Assembly: GCA_003989075.1 (NCBI GenBank)
Contig: RXIX01000002.1
Span: forward strand, 1-64,000
DNA length: 64,000 nt
Direction: 5' to 3'
Origin: Candidatus Competibacteraceae bacterium
GTDB taxonomy: Bacteria > Pseudomonadota > Gammaproteobacteria > Competibacterales > Competibacteraceae
This document shows positions 1-8,424 of this stretch, piece by piece (within the stretch, counting starts at the first letter, position 1; each line of letters begins with the position of its first letter). Under the pieces are notes generated by a model. It saw only the letters and a list, made by a program, of their open reading frames with translations. It ran no database searches and had not been told where the DNA came from. The translations under genes and the position numbers were made by a program.

Positions 1-246
1 ATAGGCCAGGGCGATGATGAACACGGTCAGGAAGGTGGCAGCGGCCAGATACAGGCCAAAATGGGTGTATGGACCCAGGGCCAGGAACGCTTCGGCAGGG
101 CCGTAGCAGGCTGAGGACAGGCCATCAGCGCCCAGTCCCACCCAGGCCAGGAAGGCGATCAGGGTAATGTTGTGGCGGGTATCGGGATGCAGTGGATCCC
201 GTGGCTTGCCGATGACGGCTTCCCCGATCTTGTCAACGAACGGCAT
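1..246 (-). CDS. APC-type permease, N-terminal part (runs off the window)
   Basis: The first 82 codons are inside the window and the gene continues past position 1. The start is the ATG at 244-246. The translation begins MPFVDKIGEAVIGKPRDPL, then runs into the first membrane segments, including GLGADGLSSACYGPAEAFL. That glycine- and alanine-rich first helix followed by a second hydrophobic segment is typical of APC-superfamily amino-acid or cation permeases of the inner membrane. The substrate cannot be told from this fragment. The neighbouring lacI-type gene is on the same strand upstream, but a hairpin lies between them, so the two are probably separate units. Confidence 0.7.
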   Translation of the reverse strand, partial: MPFVDKIGEAVIGKPRDPLHPDTRHNITLIAFLAWVGLGADGLSSACYGPAEAFLALGPYTHFGLYLAAATFLTVFIIALAY

Positions 247-297
247 GGCGGCTTCTCATCGTAATAAATTCATCATCACTATAACTGAATCAAGGCG

Positions 298-316
298 CCC
301 CGGTGATGCACCGGGG
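298..316. terminator. Perfect 8-bp hairpin between lacI-type gene and permease
   Basis: CCCCGGTG at 298-305, a 3-base loop, and CACCGGGG at 309-316 form a perfect stem. It lies about 78 bases past the stop of the regulator gene on the minus strand. There is no T-run, so a factor-independent terminator is only possible. Confidence 0.35.
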
Positions 317-393
317 GGCTGGTCCTGGCAAGCCGCCGGGTCGATTGCTGGTGATGGATGAGTGGATGAATGCGCCGTCTGGCCGTCCGACCT

Positions 394-1383
394 TCAGGCC
401 GCACGCCGCATGCTGGAACCCCGTGCCAGCAGCTCCCCGCGCAGGACAACGCGGCGGATCGATTGACCGGGGTTGGCGATGCGCTGCATCAGCAGCTCAA
501 TCGCCGCCTGCCCGATATCGTAGACCGGCTGGGCGATGACCGTGATACCCGGCTCCACCAGCCGAGTCCATGGCAGGTTATCGAAACCGGCCAGAGCAAC
601 CTGTTCGGGAAAGCGCAGTTGCACCTCGCGCAGAGCTTCAGTAATACCTAGTAAAATCAAGCCATTGCTGCCGATGAAGGTATCCGGTGCCGGTTGGACC
701 GTCAGGCGCTGGCGTGTGGCCTGGCAGGCATCGTCCGCCGTTGCCGGCACGGCGTGCGCCTCACTGTCCAGGCCGTGGCGGGCCATGGCGTTGCGATAAC
801 CGTCGAGGCGCTGGTGGCCGGTGGCGCTGGTTGCGCCGTAGATGAACACGATCCGCCGGTGACCCTGTTCGATCAGGTGCGTGGTCAGGCGATAGGCAGC
901 ATCGCTGTTGTCGAGCACCACCGCATCAGCGACGGTATCGGGATTGCAGCGGTCGACCAGCACCAGCGGAAACGGGTAATCGCGCAGCGGCAGGCGCGCC
1001 AGGGTCCGCAGGGTCGGCGACAGGATCACGCCGCTGACGTTCTCATCGCGCATCAGGTCCAGGTACAACGCTTCCTTGTCGGGGTTTTCATCAGCGTTGC
1101 ACAGGATCACCCGCATGCGGTTCTGATAGGCAATATCCTCAACGGCGCGACTGACTTCGGTGAAAAAGGGATTGCGGATATCGGCCACGATCAGGCCGAT
1201 GGTGTCGTTACGCCGCGAGCGCAAGCGCCGGGCGGCAAGATCCGGTCGATAGTCCAGGGCCTTGACGGCATCGAGCACCCGCTGGCGTGTTGCGTCGGTG
1301 ACTGCAGTCTGCCCGGCAAGTACCCGCGAAACCGTCGCGACCGAAACCCCGGCGTGCAGGGCGACATCCTTGATCTGAGCCAT
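394..1383 (-). CDS. LacI-family transcriptional regulator of the sugar genes
   Basis: A 329-residue LacI/GalR regulator. Residues 1-55 hold the helix-turn-helix and hinge: IKDVALHAGVSVATVSRVLA, then YRPDLAARRLRSRR. The rest is the periplasmic-binding-protein-like effector domain, beginning TIGLIVADIRNPFFTEVSRA. The start at 1383 is preceded by AGGGGAGG. Three copies of a LacI-type palindrome with a central CG (around 1408, 1499 and 2825) lie in front of this gene, the porin and the fructose PTS operon. It is therefore probably autoregulated and represses both neighbours. The effector is likely a fructose-derived phosphosugar by analogy with FruR/Cra, but this is inference. A different LacI-type sensor is possible. 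Confidence 0.9.
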   Translation of the reverse strand: MAQIKDVALHAGVSVATVSRVLAGQTAVTDATRQRVLDAVKALDYRPDLAARRLRSRRNDTIGLIVADIRNPFFTEVSRAVEDIAYQNRMRVILCNADENPDKEALYLDLMRDENVSGVILSPTLRTLARLPLRDYPFPLVLVDRCNPDTVADAVVLDNSDAAYRLTTHLIEQGHRRIVFIYGATSATGHQRLDGYRNAMARHGLDSEAHAVPATADDACQATRQRLTVQPAPDTFIGSNGLILLGITEALREVQLRFPEQVALAGFDNLPWTRLVEPGITVIAQPVYDIGQAAIELLMQRIANPGQSIRRVVLRGELLARGSSMRRAA

Positions 1384-1407
1384 GATGCCTTAACCTCCCC
1401 TGTGACA

Positions 1408-1423
1408 AAGTAAACGATTACAT
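1408..1423. promoter_or_regulatory. LacI-type operator upstream of the regulator gene
   Basis: GTAAACGATTAC at 1410-1421 matches the core of the two other palindromes. It lies 27 bases upstream of the regulator's start codon, where it could mediate autorepression. Confidence 0.6.
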
Positions 1424-1485
1424 CAATCATCATACCGTCATGACCGCTGCCATACCAGAGTCACTACTTTTTTGCATCCGGCCTG

Positions 1486-1515
1486 TTGACAGGTCGCAAT
1501 GTAAACGATTACATT
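1486..1515 (+). promoter_or_regulatory. Porin promoter with overlapping operator
   Basis: TTGACA at 1486-1491, an 18-base spacer and TACATT at 1510-1515 form a plausible sigma-70 promoter. The operator ATGTAAACGATTACAT at 1499-1514 covers the spacer and -10 element, so a bound LacI-type repressor would block RNA polymerase. The promoter of the PTS operon has the same geometry. The following 180 bases to the porin start hold only a degenerate third half-site (about 1558-1571) and a long leader. Confidence 0.6.
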
Positions 1516-1695
1516 TTCTTCCACAAGAAAAGCCCTAACACGCTGCTAGAAGTAACGAAAACGATTATCGCGATTAAGCGATTGGCCCGCCGGCCTGACC
1601 GCTGGCTTCAGCGCTGGCAACTGTGTTGCCAATGCATCGATGAAAAATGCGCCATCCCGGCCCCCGACCCATGCCTTTCGAGGAGACATCCTGTC

Positions 1696-2763
1696 ATGAA
1701 CATGTCCAAGTCCCTGCTGAAGCTGGCGATTGCCACTGCCCTTACCACGCCGTTTGCCGTCCAGGCCGATACGATTCTGTATGGCGAGGCCAAGGTCTCG
1801 GTGGATTACGTTGATGATCAGCGCGCGCCCGATACCTATTGGGATGTAGTCAACAACGGTTCCAAGCTGGGCATCAAGGGCAGCGAAGATCTCGGTGGTG
1901 GCATGAGTGCCTTCTACCAGTACGACTTTAATGTCGATATGACTGAAGGTGGCAACTTCAGTGGTCTGAACCAGAAGTTCGTTGGCCTGCAGGGCGGTTT
2001 TGGCGCCGTGACCCTGGGCACGCAGGATACGCCTTATTGGAAGGTGCTCAACGTCGTCGATATTTTCAACAGCGGCAAGATGTTCAACGGCACGGTCTAT
2101 CTGGGCGGGACGCTGACCGATGAGACCGATGACAACGGCGCCCTCGGCACTCTGGCCAACAGCATCGACTACCGGACCCCGGTCTTTAACGGCTTCAGCG
2201 GTGAGGCACTGCTGGTGCTCGATGGCCGCATCAACACGCCGCAGGGCTATTCGGATGGCGTGGATATCTGGACAGTCAACGTCAAATACAACCAGGGTCC
2301 GTATTTTGCCGGCCTGACCTACATCAAGCTTGATGGCAACCGTGATTTCGATCTCGAAACCGGTCGCAGCGTTGACCTTGATCTGTACAACTGGGGTCTG
2401 GGCCTGGGCTACAAGACGCCTCAGTGGCTGGTGGGTGCAATCTACGAGCAGGGCGATTTCAACGACGTCAACTTTGAGCGTCATGTCAGCATCAACGGCG
2501 TGCCGAATGCCAATGGCGATGATGCGCAAAGCTGGATGCTGGTCGGCCAGTACGATTTTGGCAACAGCACTGTCCGGGCGGCCTATGGTCAAACCGATAC
2601 CGGTATCGATGGCGAGTCCAACATCGACAACTATCGGCTTGGCTATCAGTACAACTTCAGCAAGCGCACCCTGCTGTGGGCGGAATATCTGGGCCGCAAC
2701 GCCGATACGCCCCTGTATGGCGACCAGAACGTGGTATCGATCGGCACCAAGGTCCTGTTCTGA
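1696..2763 (+). CDS. Outer-membrane porin, Gram-negative type
   Basis: A 355-residue general porin. The start at 1696 is preceded by AGGAGA at 1681-1686. A signal peptide of about 24 residues ends AVQA before DTILYGEAKVSVDYVDD, the usual first strand of the proteobacterial porin family. The early block SKLGIKGSEDLGGGMSAFYQ and the terminal strand ending VSIGTKVLF, with a C-terminal phenylalanine for BAM-dependent assembly, are diagnostic. It would form a trimeric beta-barrel letting small solutes, here probably sugars, cross the outer membrane. The operator in its promoter ties it to the adjacent PTS genes. Confidence 0.93.
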   Translation: MNMSKSLLKLAIATALTTPFAVQADTILYGEAKVSVDYVDDQRAPDTYWDVVNNGSKLGIKGSEDLGGGMSAFYQYDFNVDMTEGGNFSGLNQKFVGLQGGFGAVTLGTQDTPYWKVLNVVDIFNSGKMFNGTVYLGGTLTDETDDNGALGTLANSIDYRTPVFNGFSGEALLVLDGRINTPQGYSDGVDIWTVNVKYNQGPYFAGLTYIKLDGNRDFDLETGRSVDLDLYNWGLGLGYKTPQWLVGAIYEQGDFNDVNFERHVSINGVPNANGDDAQSWMLVGQYDFGNSTVRAAYGQTDTGIDGESNIDNYRLGYQYNFSKRTLLWAEYLGRNADTPLYGDQNVVSIGTKVLF

Positions 2764-2769
2764 GTTGCG

Positions 2770-2790
2770 CACGCCACGTCACCTGGCGTG
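2770..2790 (+). terminator. Hairpin after the porin gene
   Basis: CACGCCA at 2770-2776 pairs with TGGCGTG at 2784-2790, with a 7-base loop. A weak T-rich stretch follows at 2799-2803. It starts 7 bases past the porin stop and probably ends that transcript. Confidence 0.5.
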
Positions 2791-2811
2791 GCAGAAAGTT
2801 TTGTTCTACCC

Positions 2812-2841
2812 TTGATGATGCCTGATGTAATCGATTACATT
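2812..2841 (+). promoter_or_regulatory. Fructose PTS operon promoter with perfect operator
   Basis: The perfect 16-base palindrome ATGTAATCGATTACAT at 2825-2840 overlaps the spacer and -10 of a candidate promoter, TTGATG (2812-2817), N18, TACATT (2836-2841). The arrangement is the same as at the porin. It lies 41 bases upstream of the first PTS gene. Confidence 0.65.
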
Positions 2842-2881
2842 AAGGGGTAGTAGATTCAGCGCCACCACAGGTAAAAATCAG

Positions 2882-5380
2882 ATGAAAACGATTACTAAAT
2901 CCTGTATCCGCCTCAATACGCATGCCGCTAGCAAGGACGAAGCGATCCGCCTGGCCGGGCAACTGCTGGCCAGCGCCGGCTACATCGAACCGGCCTACAT
3001 CGACAGCCTGCTCAAGCGCGAGCAGGTCGCCAACACCTTCCTTGGTAGTGGCGTGGCGATCCCGCACGGCATGATCGAGGACCGCCACCTGATCCACCAC
3101 ACCGGCATTGCCATCCTGCAGCTTCCCGAGGGTGTGGAGTGGAACGCCGGCCAGAAAGCCCATCTGGTGGTCGCCATTGCCGCGCAGTCCGATGAGCATA
3201 TCGGCCTGTTGCGTCGCCTGACCCGCCTCATGCAGCAGCCCGAGGCGCTTGATGCTCTGGTGCATGCCCACAATCCGCTGGTGTTCATCGCCGCGCTGGA
3301 TGACGCTGCCGCGCCCAGTGTCCGCGAAGTGCCCGCTGCGCCGCCCTGGGCGGTCGATGCGGAAAACACCTGGAGCGTGGATTATCCCAATGGCCTGCAT
3401 GCCCGTCCGGCCATGCGCTGGGTCGAGACCGCCAAGCGCTTTGTCTGTGAACTGCGGGTGTACAAGGGCAACGAGTTCGCTGATGCCAAGGCGCTCACCG
3501 ATCTGCTTGCCTTGGGCGTGACCTATGGCACTACCCTGCGTTTCGCCGCCCGCGGCACCGATGCTGCCCGCGCCCTGCAGAGCCTGCTCGACACGGTGCG
3601 CGGCCTGTCCAGTGTTGAGCAGGCTGACGCCGAGCAGGCCCGCCGCGCTGCGCTGGCCGCACGCAAGACCCAGGCGGAATGGACACCCAGCGCCGCTGCA
3701 CACACTCTTTACGGGTTGGGTGCCAGCCCGGGTCTGGCACTCGGCCGACTGGTGCGCCATGTCGCGCAGCGCTTCGAGATCCGCGATCAGCCCGGTGATG
3801 TGGTCGCTGAGGGCGAGGCCCTGGAACAGGCCCTGCTGGCGGTGCGCGCCGAACGCGAGGCCCTGGAAGCCCGCACCCGGCAACGGCTCAGCGCCACCGA
3901 AGCGGCCATTTTCGCCGCCCAGCGTGAACTGCTGGCTGATCCGGTGCTGGTGCGTGAGGCACTGGCGACCATCATGCAGGGCCATGGTGCGGCCTGGTCC
4001 TGGCAGCAGGCCCTGCAGGCGCGCATCACCAAACTCCAGCAGGTGAACGATCCCCTGCTGGCGGCGCGCGCGCTGGATTTGCGCGACGTGGGTGAGCGGG
4101 TGCTGGCGCAACTGCTCGGTATCGAGCGTCAGCAGCTCACCCTGACTGAAGCAAGTATTCTCGCTGCCGAGGATCTCACCCCGTCCGATACCCTGCATCT
4201 GGACACGCGCTACGTCGTCGGCCTGGTCACCAGCGCCGGTGGCCCGACCTCGCATACCGCGATCCTGGCCCGCACCCTTGGCATGCCGGCGATTGTTGCC
4301 GCGGGTCCGGCGCTGTTTGGCGTACCCGATGGCGGCATGGCAGTGGTCGATGGCAGCAGTGGCTGCCTCTATGCCGGCCTGAGCGAAGCGGATCAGCGCA
4401 GCGTTGCCGAAGTGATTGCCCGGCAGAACGCGGTCCGCGAAAGCCTGCGTGCCACCCGCCATCTGCCGGCGACCACCACCGATGGCCATACCATCGAAAT
4501 CGCCGCCAACGTTGCCAATCCCCAGCAGGCCCGGTCAGCGCTGGATGCCGGCGCCGAAGGCATCGGCCTGATGCGCACCGAATTTCTGTTCCTGGAGCGC
4601 GACAGCGCCCCCGACGAGGAGGAGCAGTATCAGGTTTATCGCGAGATGGTCGAGATCATGGCCGGTCGGCGGCTGATCATCCGCGCCCTGGACATCGGCG
4701 GTGACAAGCAGGTGCCCTATCTGAACCTGCCGCATGAGGACAATCCCTTCCTTGGCGTGCGTGGCGCACGCCTGCTGCTGCAGCGTCAGGATCTGCTCTA
4801 CACCCAGTTGCGTGCGCTGTACCGCGCTGCCCAGCATGGCTCGCTGTGGATCATGTTTCCGATGGTGACCCATCTGAGTGAAATCGAGGCGCTGCGTGGC
4901 CATTGCGAACAGGCGCGCGAGCAGGTCAAGGGTCCCGAAGTCAAGCGCGGCATCATGGTCGAGGTCCCGGCGGTGGCGGTGATGGCGGAAAGCTTCGCGC
5001 CGCTGGTCGATTTCTTCTCGATCGGCACCAATGACCTCACCCAGTACACCCTGGCGGTCGATCGTCAGCATCCTGAACTGGCCGCGCAGGCCGATAGCCT
5101 GCACCCGGCGGTGCTCAGGTTGATCGATGCTACGGTACGTGGCGCGCAGGCTGCGGCCCGCTCGGTGGGTGGCGGTTGGGTGGGCGTTTGCGGTGGTTTG
5201 GCTGGCGATCCGCTGGGCGCGCGCATTCTCACCGGTCTGGGTGTCGATGAGCTGAGCATGAGCGCCCAGGATATCGCTCCGGTCAAGGCCGCCTTGCGCG
5301 GGGAAGCGCGTGCGGCGATGCAGGAACTGGCCCGGCGCGCGCTGCGTGCCCGTACCGCTGAGGAGGTCCGCAGTCTATGA
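2882..5380 (+). CDS. fruB: Fructose PTS multiphosphoryl transfer protein, EIIA-HPr-EI
   Basis: An 832-residue cytoplasmic fusion carrying phosphate from PEP to the fructose EIIB domains. Residues 1-145 are EIIA of the fructose/mannitol type with its phospho-histidine in GSGVAIPHG (His62). Residues 160-245 are HPr with NGLHARPAM (His173). Residues 275-832 are enzyme I, with the phosphorylated His458 in [13 protein letters not shown], the PEP-binding block [14 protein letters not shown] and the active cysteine in VCGGLAGDP. All catalytic residues are present. It is the first gene of the operon and overlaps fruK by 4 bases (ATGA). In enteric bacteria FruB lacks EI, so this longer form can work without the general PTS proteins. 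Confidence 0.95.
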   Translation: MKTITKSCIRLNTHAASKDEAIRLAGQLLASAGYIEPAYIDSLLKREQVANTFLGSGVAIPHGMIEDRHLIHHTGIAILQLPEGVEWNAGQKAHLVVAIAAQSDEHIGLLRRLTRLMQQPEALDALVHAHNPLVFIAALDDAAAPSVREVPAAPPWAVDAENTWSVDYPNGLHARPAMRWVETAKRFVCELRVYKGNEFADAKALTDLLALGVTYGTTLRFAARGTDAARALQSLLDTVRGLSSVEQADAEQARRAALAARKTQAEWTPSAAAHTLYGLGASPGLALGRLVRHVAQRFEIRDQPGDVVAEGEALEQALLAVRAEREALEARTRQRLSATEAAIFAAQRELLADPVLVREALATIMQGHGAAWSWQQALQARITKLQQVNDPLLAARALDLRDVGERVLAQLLGIERQQLTLTEASILAAEDLTPSDTLHLDTRYVVGLVTSAGGPTSHTAILARTLGMPAIVAAGPALFGVPDGGMAVVDGSSGCLYAGLSEADQRSVAEVIARQNAVRESLRATRHLPATTTDGHTIEIAANVANPQQARSALDAGAEGIGLMRTEFLFLERDSAPDEEEQYQVYREMVEIMAGRRLIIRALDIGGDKQVPYLNLPHEDNPFLGVRGARLLLQRQDLLYTQLRALYRAAQHGSLWIMFPMVTHLSEIEALRGHCEQAREQVKGPEVKRGIMVEVPAVAVMAESFAPLVDFFSIGTNDLTQYTLAVDRQHPELAAQADSLHPAVLRLIDATVRGAQAAARSVGGGWVGVCGGLAGDPLGARILTGLGVDELSMSAQDIAPVKAALRGEARAAMQELARRALRARTAEEVRSL

Positions 5381-6360
5381 ATCCCCTGAATCCCTTTGCA
5401 CCCCCCCCGCAGGTGGTCACCGTTGCCCTGAATCCGGCCCTGGATCACACCATCACGATCGCCGATCTGCACTTGGGCGTGGTCAATCGCGCCCTGCGCA
5501 TGCAGGTCGATGTCGGCGGCAAGGCGATCAACGTTGCGTCCTGCCTGTCCGATTTCGGCATCAACGCCGCGGTCACCGGCCAACTGGGTCGCGACAACGC
5601 CGCCCTGTTCGAGGAGCTGTTCCAGCGCAAGAAGATCGCCAATCACTGCTGCTATCTCGACGGCCTGACCCGGATCAACACCAAGCTGGTCGATAGCGAG
5701 CGCGGCGAGACCACCGATCTGAATATGCCCGGACCGGAATTTACGCCGGCGGCGGCAGCGGATCTGCTGGCGCAGATCGTGGAGCGGCTGGAGCGGCTGG
5801 TCGAGCAGGTCGAGTGGGTGGTGCTGTCGGGCAGCCTGCCGCCGGGCATGCCTGAGGACGCCTACGCTACGCTTACCACGCGGGTGCAGGCGCGTGGCGG
5901 CGCCGTGCTGCTCGATACCAGTGGCGCACCGCTGCGGGCGGCCCTGGCGGCCGGACCGCGCATCGTCAAGCCTAATCGTCATGAACTGGCTGATCTGGTC
6001 GGTGCGCCGCTGGACACTCTGGACGCGGTGATCGCGGCCGGGCGGAGCCTGCTTGCCGGTGCCGCCGCGCCCGAATGGGTGGTGGTGTCGCTGGGTGGTG
6101 ACGGTGCGCTGTTCCTGAGCCGCGAGCAGGCGGTGCGCGCCGAGCCGATTGCGATGGCGGTGACCAGTACCGTGGGTGCCGGTGATGCCATGGTGGCCGG
6201 ACTGATCGCCGCACGGCTGGAAAACCTTGCCCTGGCGGAGGCCGCGCAACTGGCGACTGCCTTCGCCGCCGCCAAGCTGACCCGGATCGGTCCGCATCTG
6301 CCGCGCCCGGCCGAGGTGCGCGCTCTGGCCCAGCAGGTCGTCGTCAACGTCCTTGCTTGA
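5377..6360 (+). CDS. fruK: 1-phosphofructokinase
   Basis: A 327-residue PfkB-family sugar kinase. It phosphorylates fructose 1-phosphate, the product of the fructose PTS, to fructose 1,6-bisphosphate with ATP. The N-terminal block [14 protein letters not shown], the glycine motif [11 protein letters not shown] and the C-terminal anion-hole/catalytic signature [15 protein letters not shown] are the marks of this subfamily. It starts inside the stop region of the EIIA-HPr-EI gene, which suggests translational coupling. The N-terminus carries a short proline-rich extra segment. Confidence 0.94.
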   Translation: MNPLNPFAPPPQVVTVALNPALDHTITIADLHLGVVNRALRMQVDVGGKAINVASCLSDFGINAAVTGQLGRDNAALFEELFQRKKIANHCCYLDGLTRINTKLVDSERGETTDLNMPGPEFTPAAAADLLAQIVERLERLVEQVEWVVLSGSLPPGMPEDAYATLTTRVQARGGAVLLDTSGAPLRAALAAGPRIVKPNRHELADLVGAPLDTLDAVIAAGRSLLAGAAAPEWVVVSLGGDGALFLSREQAVRAEPIAMAVTSTVGAGDAMVAGLIAARLENLALAEAAQLATAFAAAKLTRIGPHLPRPAEVRALAQQVVVNVLA

Positions 6361-6374
6361 CACAAAATCATCAG

Positions 6375-6393
6375 CCCCTCCCCGGTGGAGGGG
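6375..6393. repeat. GC-rich palindrome in the fruK-fruA gap
   Basis: CCCCTCC (6375-6381) and GGAGGGG (6387-6393) enclose CCGGT. The sequence resembles the palindrome at 27991-28014, so it may belong to a small dispersed palindromic element family. It could also moderate fruA transcript level or protect the upstream message. Confidence 0.45.
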
Positions 6394-6421
6394 ACGCATA
6401 AAATCTGCAGGAGAACCGCAC

Positions 6422-8188
6422 ATGGCTAAACTCGTTGCCGTCACCGCGTGCCCGACCGGCATTGCCCATACCATCATGGCCGCCGAAGGTCTGGAACAGG
6501 CCGCCCGGGCGCTGGAACACAGCATCCAGGTTGAAACCCAGGGCTCGGTGGGCGCCCGCAACACCCTGGCGGATGCCGCTATTGCCGCCGCCGACGTGGT
6601 GATCATCGCTGCCGATACCCGTGTCGATACCGCGCGCTTTGCTGGCAAGCCGCTGTATGAAACCACTACTGAGCCGGCGATCCGCAGCGGTGTCGAGGTG
6701 ATCAAGGCGGCACTGGCCAGCATCGCGGTTCCCGCCGCGCCGTCCCCGGGCCCGGCTGCCAGTCTGAAAATCGTCGGCATCACCTCCTGCCCGACCGGCA
6801 TCGCCCATACCTTCATGGCCGCTGAAGGGCTGGAACAGGGCGCGAAAAATCAGGGCCATGCCATCAAGGTCGAGACCCAGGGTTCAGTCGGTGCCAAGAA
6901 CACCCTGACCGCTGCGGACATCGCTGCGGCCGATCTGGTGATCATTGCCGCCGATACCCAGGTTGATAAGACCCGCTTCGCCGGCAAGCGCATCTACGAA
7001 GCCAGCACCAAGGCTGCCATTCATGATGGCGCCGCACTGGTGCGCACTGCGATTGCCGAAGCCCGGAGCATGGGCGGTGGGACGGGCGCTGCTGGCATCG
7101 AACAGCAGGTCCAGCAGGCCAAGGCCCAGCAGGCCGCAACCCGCACCGGTGCCTATAAGCATCTGATGACCGGCGTGTCCTACATGATTCCCTTCGTGGT
7201 TGCCGGCGGCCTGCTGATCGCGATCAGTTTCGCCCTTGGCGGTATCAACGTGTTCGAGGACGCCAATCAGGGCACGCTCGGCTGGACCCTGTTCCAGATC
7301 GGTGCCAAGGCCGGCTTTACGCTGATGGTGCCGATTCTGGCCGGCTTCATCGCCTATTCCATCGCCGATCGGCCAGGCATCGCCCCGGGCATGATCGGAG
7401 GCATGATCGCCAGTACCATCGGCTCGGGCTTTCTCGGTGGCATCGCTGCCGGTTTCATCGCCGGCTATGTCGTCAAGTTCCTCAGTGACCACATTCCGTT
7501 GCCACGCACCCTGGCCGGCCTGAAACCGGTGCTGATCCTGCCGCTGCTTGGCACGGTGATCGTCGGTCTGCTGATGTATTACGTGGTTGGTGAGCCGGTC
7601 GCTGCCGCGCTGGCCACGATCACCGCCTGGCTGAAGGGTCTGCAGGGCAGCAACGCGGTGTTTCTCGGCCTGCTGCTCGGTTCGATGATGGCCTTCGACA
7701 TGGGCGGACCGGTCAACAAGGCGGCCTACGCCTTCGCTACCGGACTGATTACCAGCCAGGTTTACGCGCCGATGGCGGCGGTGATGGCCGCTGGCATGGT
7801 GCCGCCTCTGGGTCTGGCATTGGCTGCGCTGCTGTTCAAGAACCGCTTCTCGCTGGATGAGCGCGAGGCGGCTGGCGCGACCGCTGTGCTCGGTATCTCC
7901 TTCATCACCGAAGGTGCGATTCCCTATGCCGCCAAGGATCCATTACGGGTGATTCCGGCGCTGGTGCTGGGTTCAGCGGTCACCGGGGCGATTTCAATGC
8001 TGGCCGGTTGTGAGCTGCGCGTGCCGCATGGTGGCGTGTTCGTGCTGCCGATTCCGAATGCGGTGACGAATCTGGGCCCGTACCTGATTGCAATCGTGGC
8101 CGGTACCCTGGTGACAACCGCAGCTCTATTCTTTCTCAAACGGCCTCTGAATGAGTCGAGTGCCGCGCTGGCTGCTGCTGCGCGCTAG
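6422..8188 (+). CDS. fruA: Fructose-specific PTS EIIBC permease
   Basis: A 588-residue inner-membrane protein that imports fructose and phosphorylates it to fructose 1-phosphate. The start at 6422 follows GCAGGAGAA. Two tandem EIIB domains (residues 1-100 and 115-220) each keep the phospho-cysteine in the motif (V/I)T(A/S)CPTGIAHT, at Cys10 and Cys123. In many FruA proteins the first copy has lost it. From about residue 240, EIIC has several hydrophobic helices and the conserved block [17 protein letters not shown]. It is the last gene of the operon, with a terminator at 8246-8283. Confidence 0.94.
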   Translation: MAKLVAVTACPTGIAHTIMAAEGLEQAARALEHSIQVETQGSVGARNTLADAAIAAADVVIIAADTRVDTARFAGKPLYETTTEPAIRSGVEVIKAALASIAVPAAPSPGPAASLKIVGITSCPTGIAHTFMAAEGLEQGAKNQGHAIKVETQGSVGAKNTLTAADIAAADLVIIAADTQVDKTRFAGKRIYEASTKAAIHDGAALVRTAIAEARSMGGGTGAAGIEQQVQQAKAQQAATRTGAYKHLMTGVSYMIPFVVAGGLLIAISFALGGINVFEDANQGTLGWTLFQIGAKAGFTLMVPILAGFIAYSIADRPGIAPGMIGGMIASTIGSGFLGGIAAGFIAGYVVKFLSDHIPLPRTLAGLKPVLILPLLGTVIVGLLMYYVVGEPVAAALATITAWLKGLQGSNAVFLGLLLGSMMAFDMGGPVNKAAYAFATGLITSQVYAPMAAVMAAGMVPPLGLALAALLFKNRFSLDEREAAGATAVLGISFITEGAIPYAAKDPLRVIPALVLGSAVTGAISMLAGCELRVPHGGVFVLPIPNAVTNLGPYLIAIVAGTLVTTAALFFLKRPLNESSAALAAAAR

Positions 8189-8245
8189 CCGGCCGCACGG
8201 CGTACTTCTGTGGTGGAACCGTGTGGGTCTATGTGCCTGCACTCT

Positions 8246-8283
8246 CCCGCGGCCGGCCATAGACACCGTCCGCGGGCTTTTTT
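8246..8283 (+). terminator. Intrinsic terminator of the fructose PTS operon
   Basis: CCCGCGG (8246-8252) and CCGCGGG (8270-8276) form a stem, followed directly by C and six T residues (8278-8283). It is 57 bases past the fruA stop. The remaining 140 bases to the next gene show no operator like those at 1499 and 2825. Confidence 0.75.
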
Positions 8284-8424
8284 AATCGATCGGCTCATTC
8301 AGGATCAGCCTGGATACGCATATCCGGCTCCTCGTCAGGAGGCGTTGTCCATGCATGACCAGATGCGGTTTTGGCTCATGTGCGTGGTCTGCTCTTTCAT
8401 CTCTTATAACTATCGAGCACAACT

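Noticed and set aside
1546-2772. A 408-codon minus-strand frame opposite the porin
   Set aside because: The porin is supported by signal peptide, family motifs and C-terminal phenylalanine; the antisense frame has none of these.
2840-6816. Long minus-strand frames opposite fruB, fruK and fruA
   Set aside because: They mirror well-supported plus-strand genes and show low-complexity Ala/Arg/Gln-rich translations typical of shadows.
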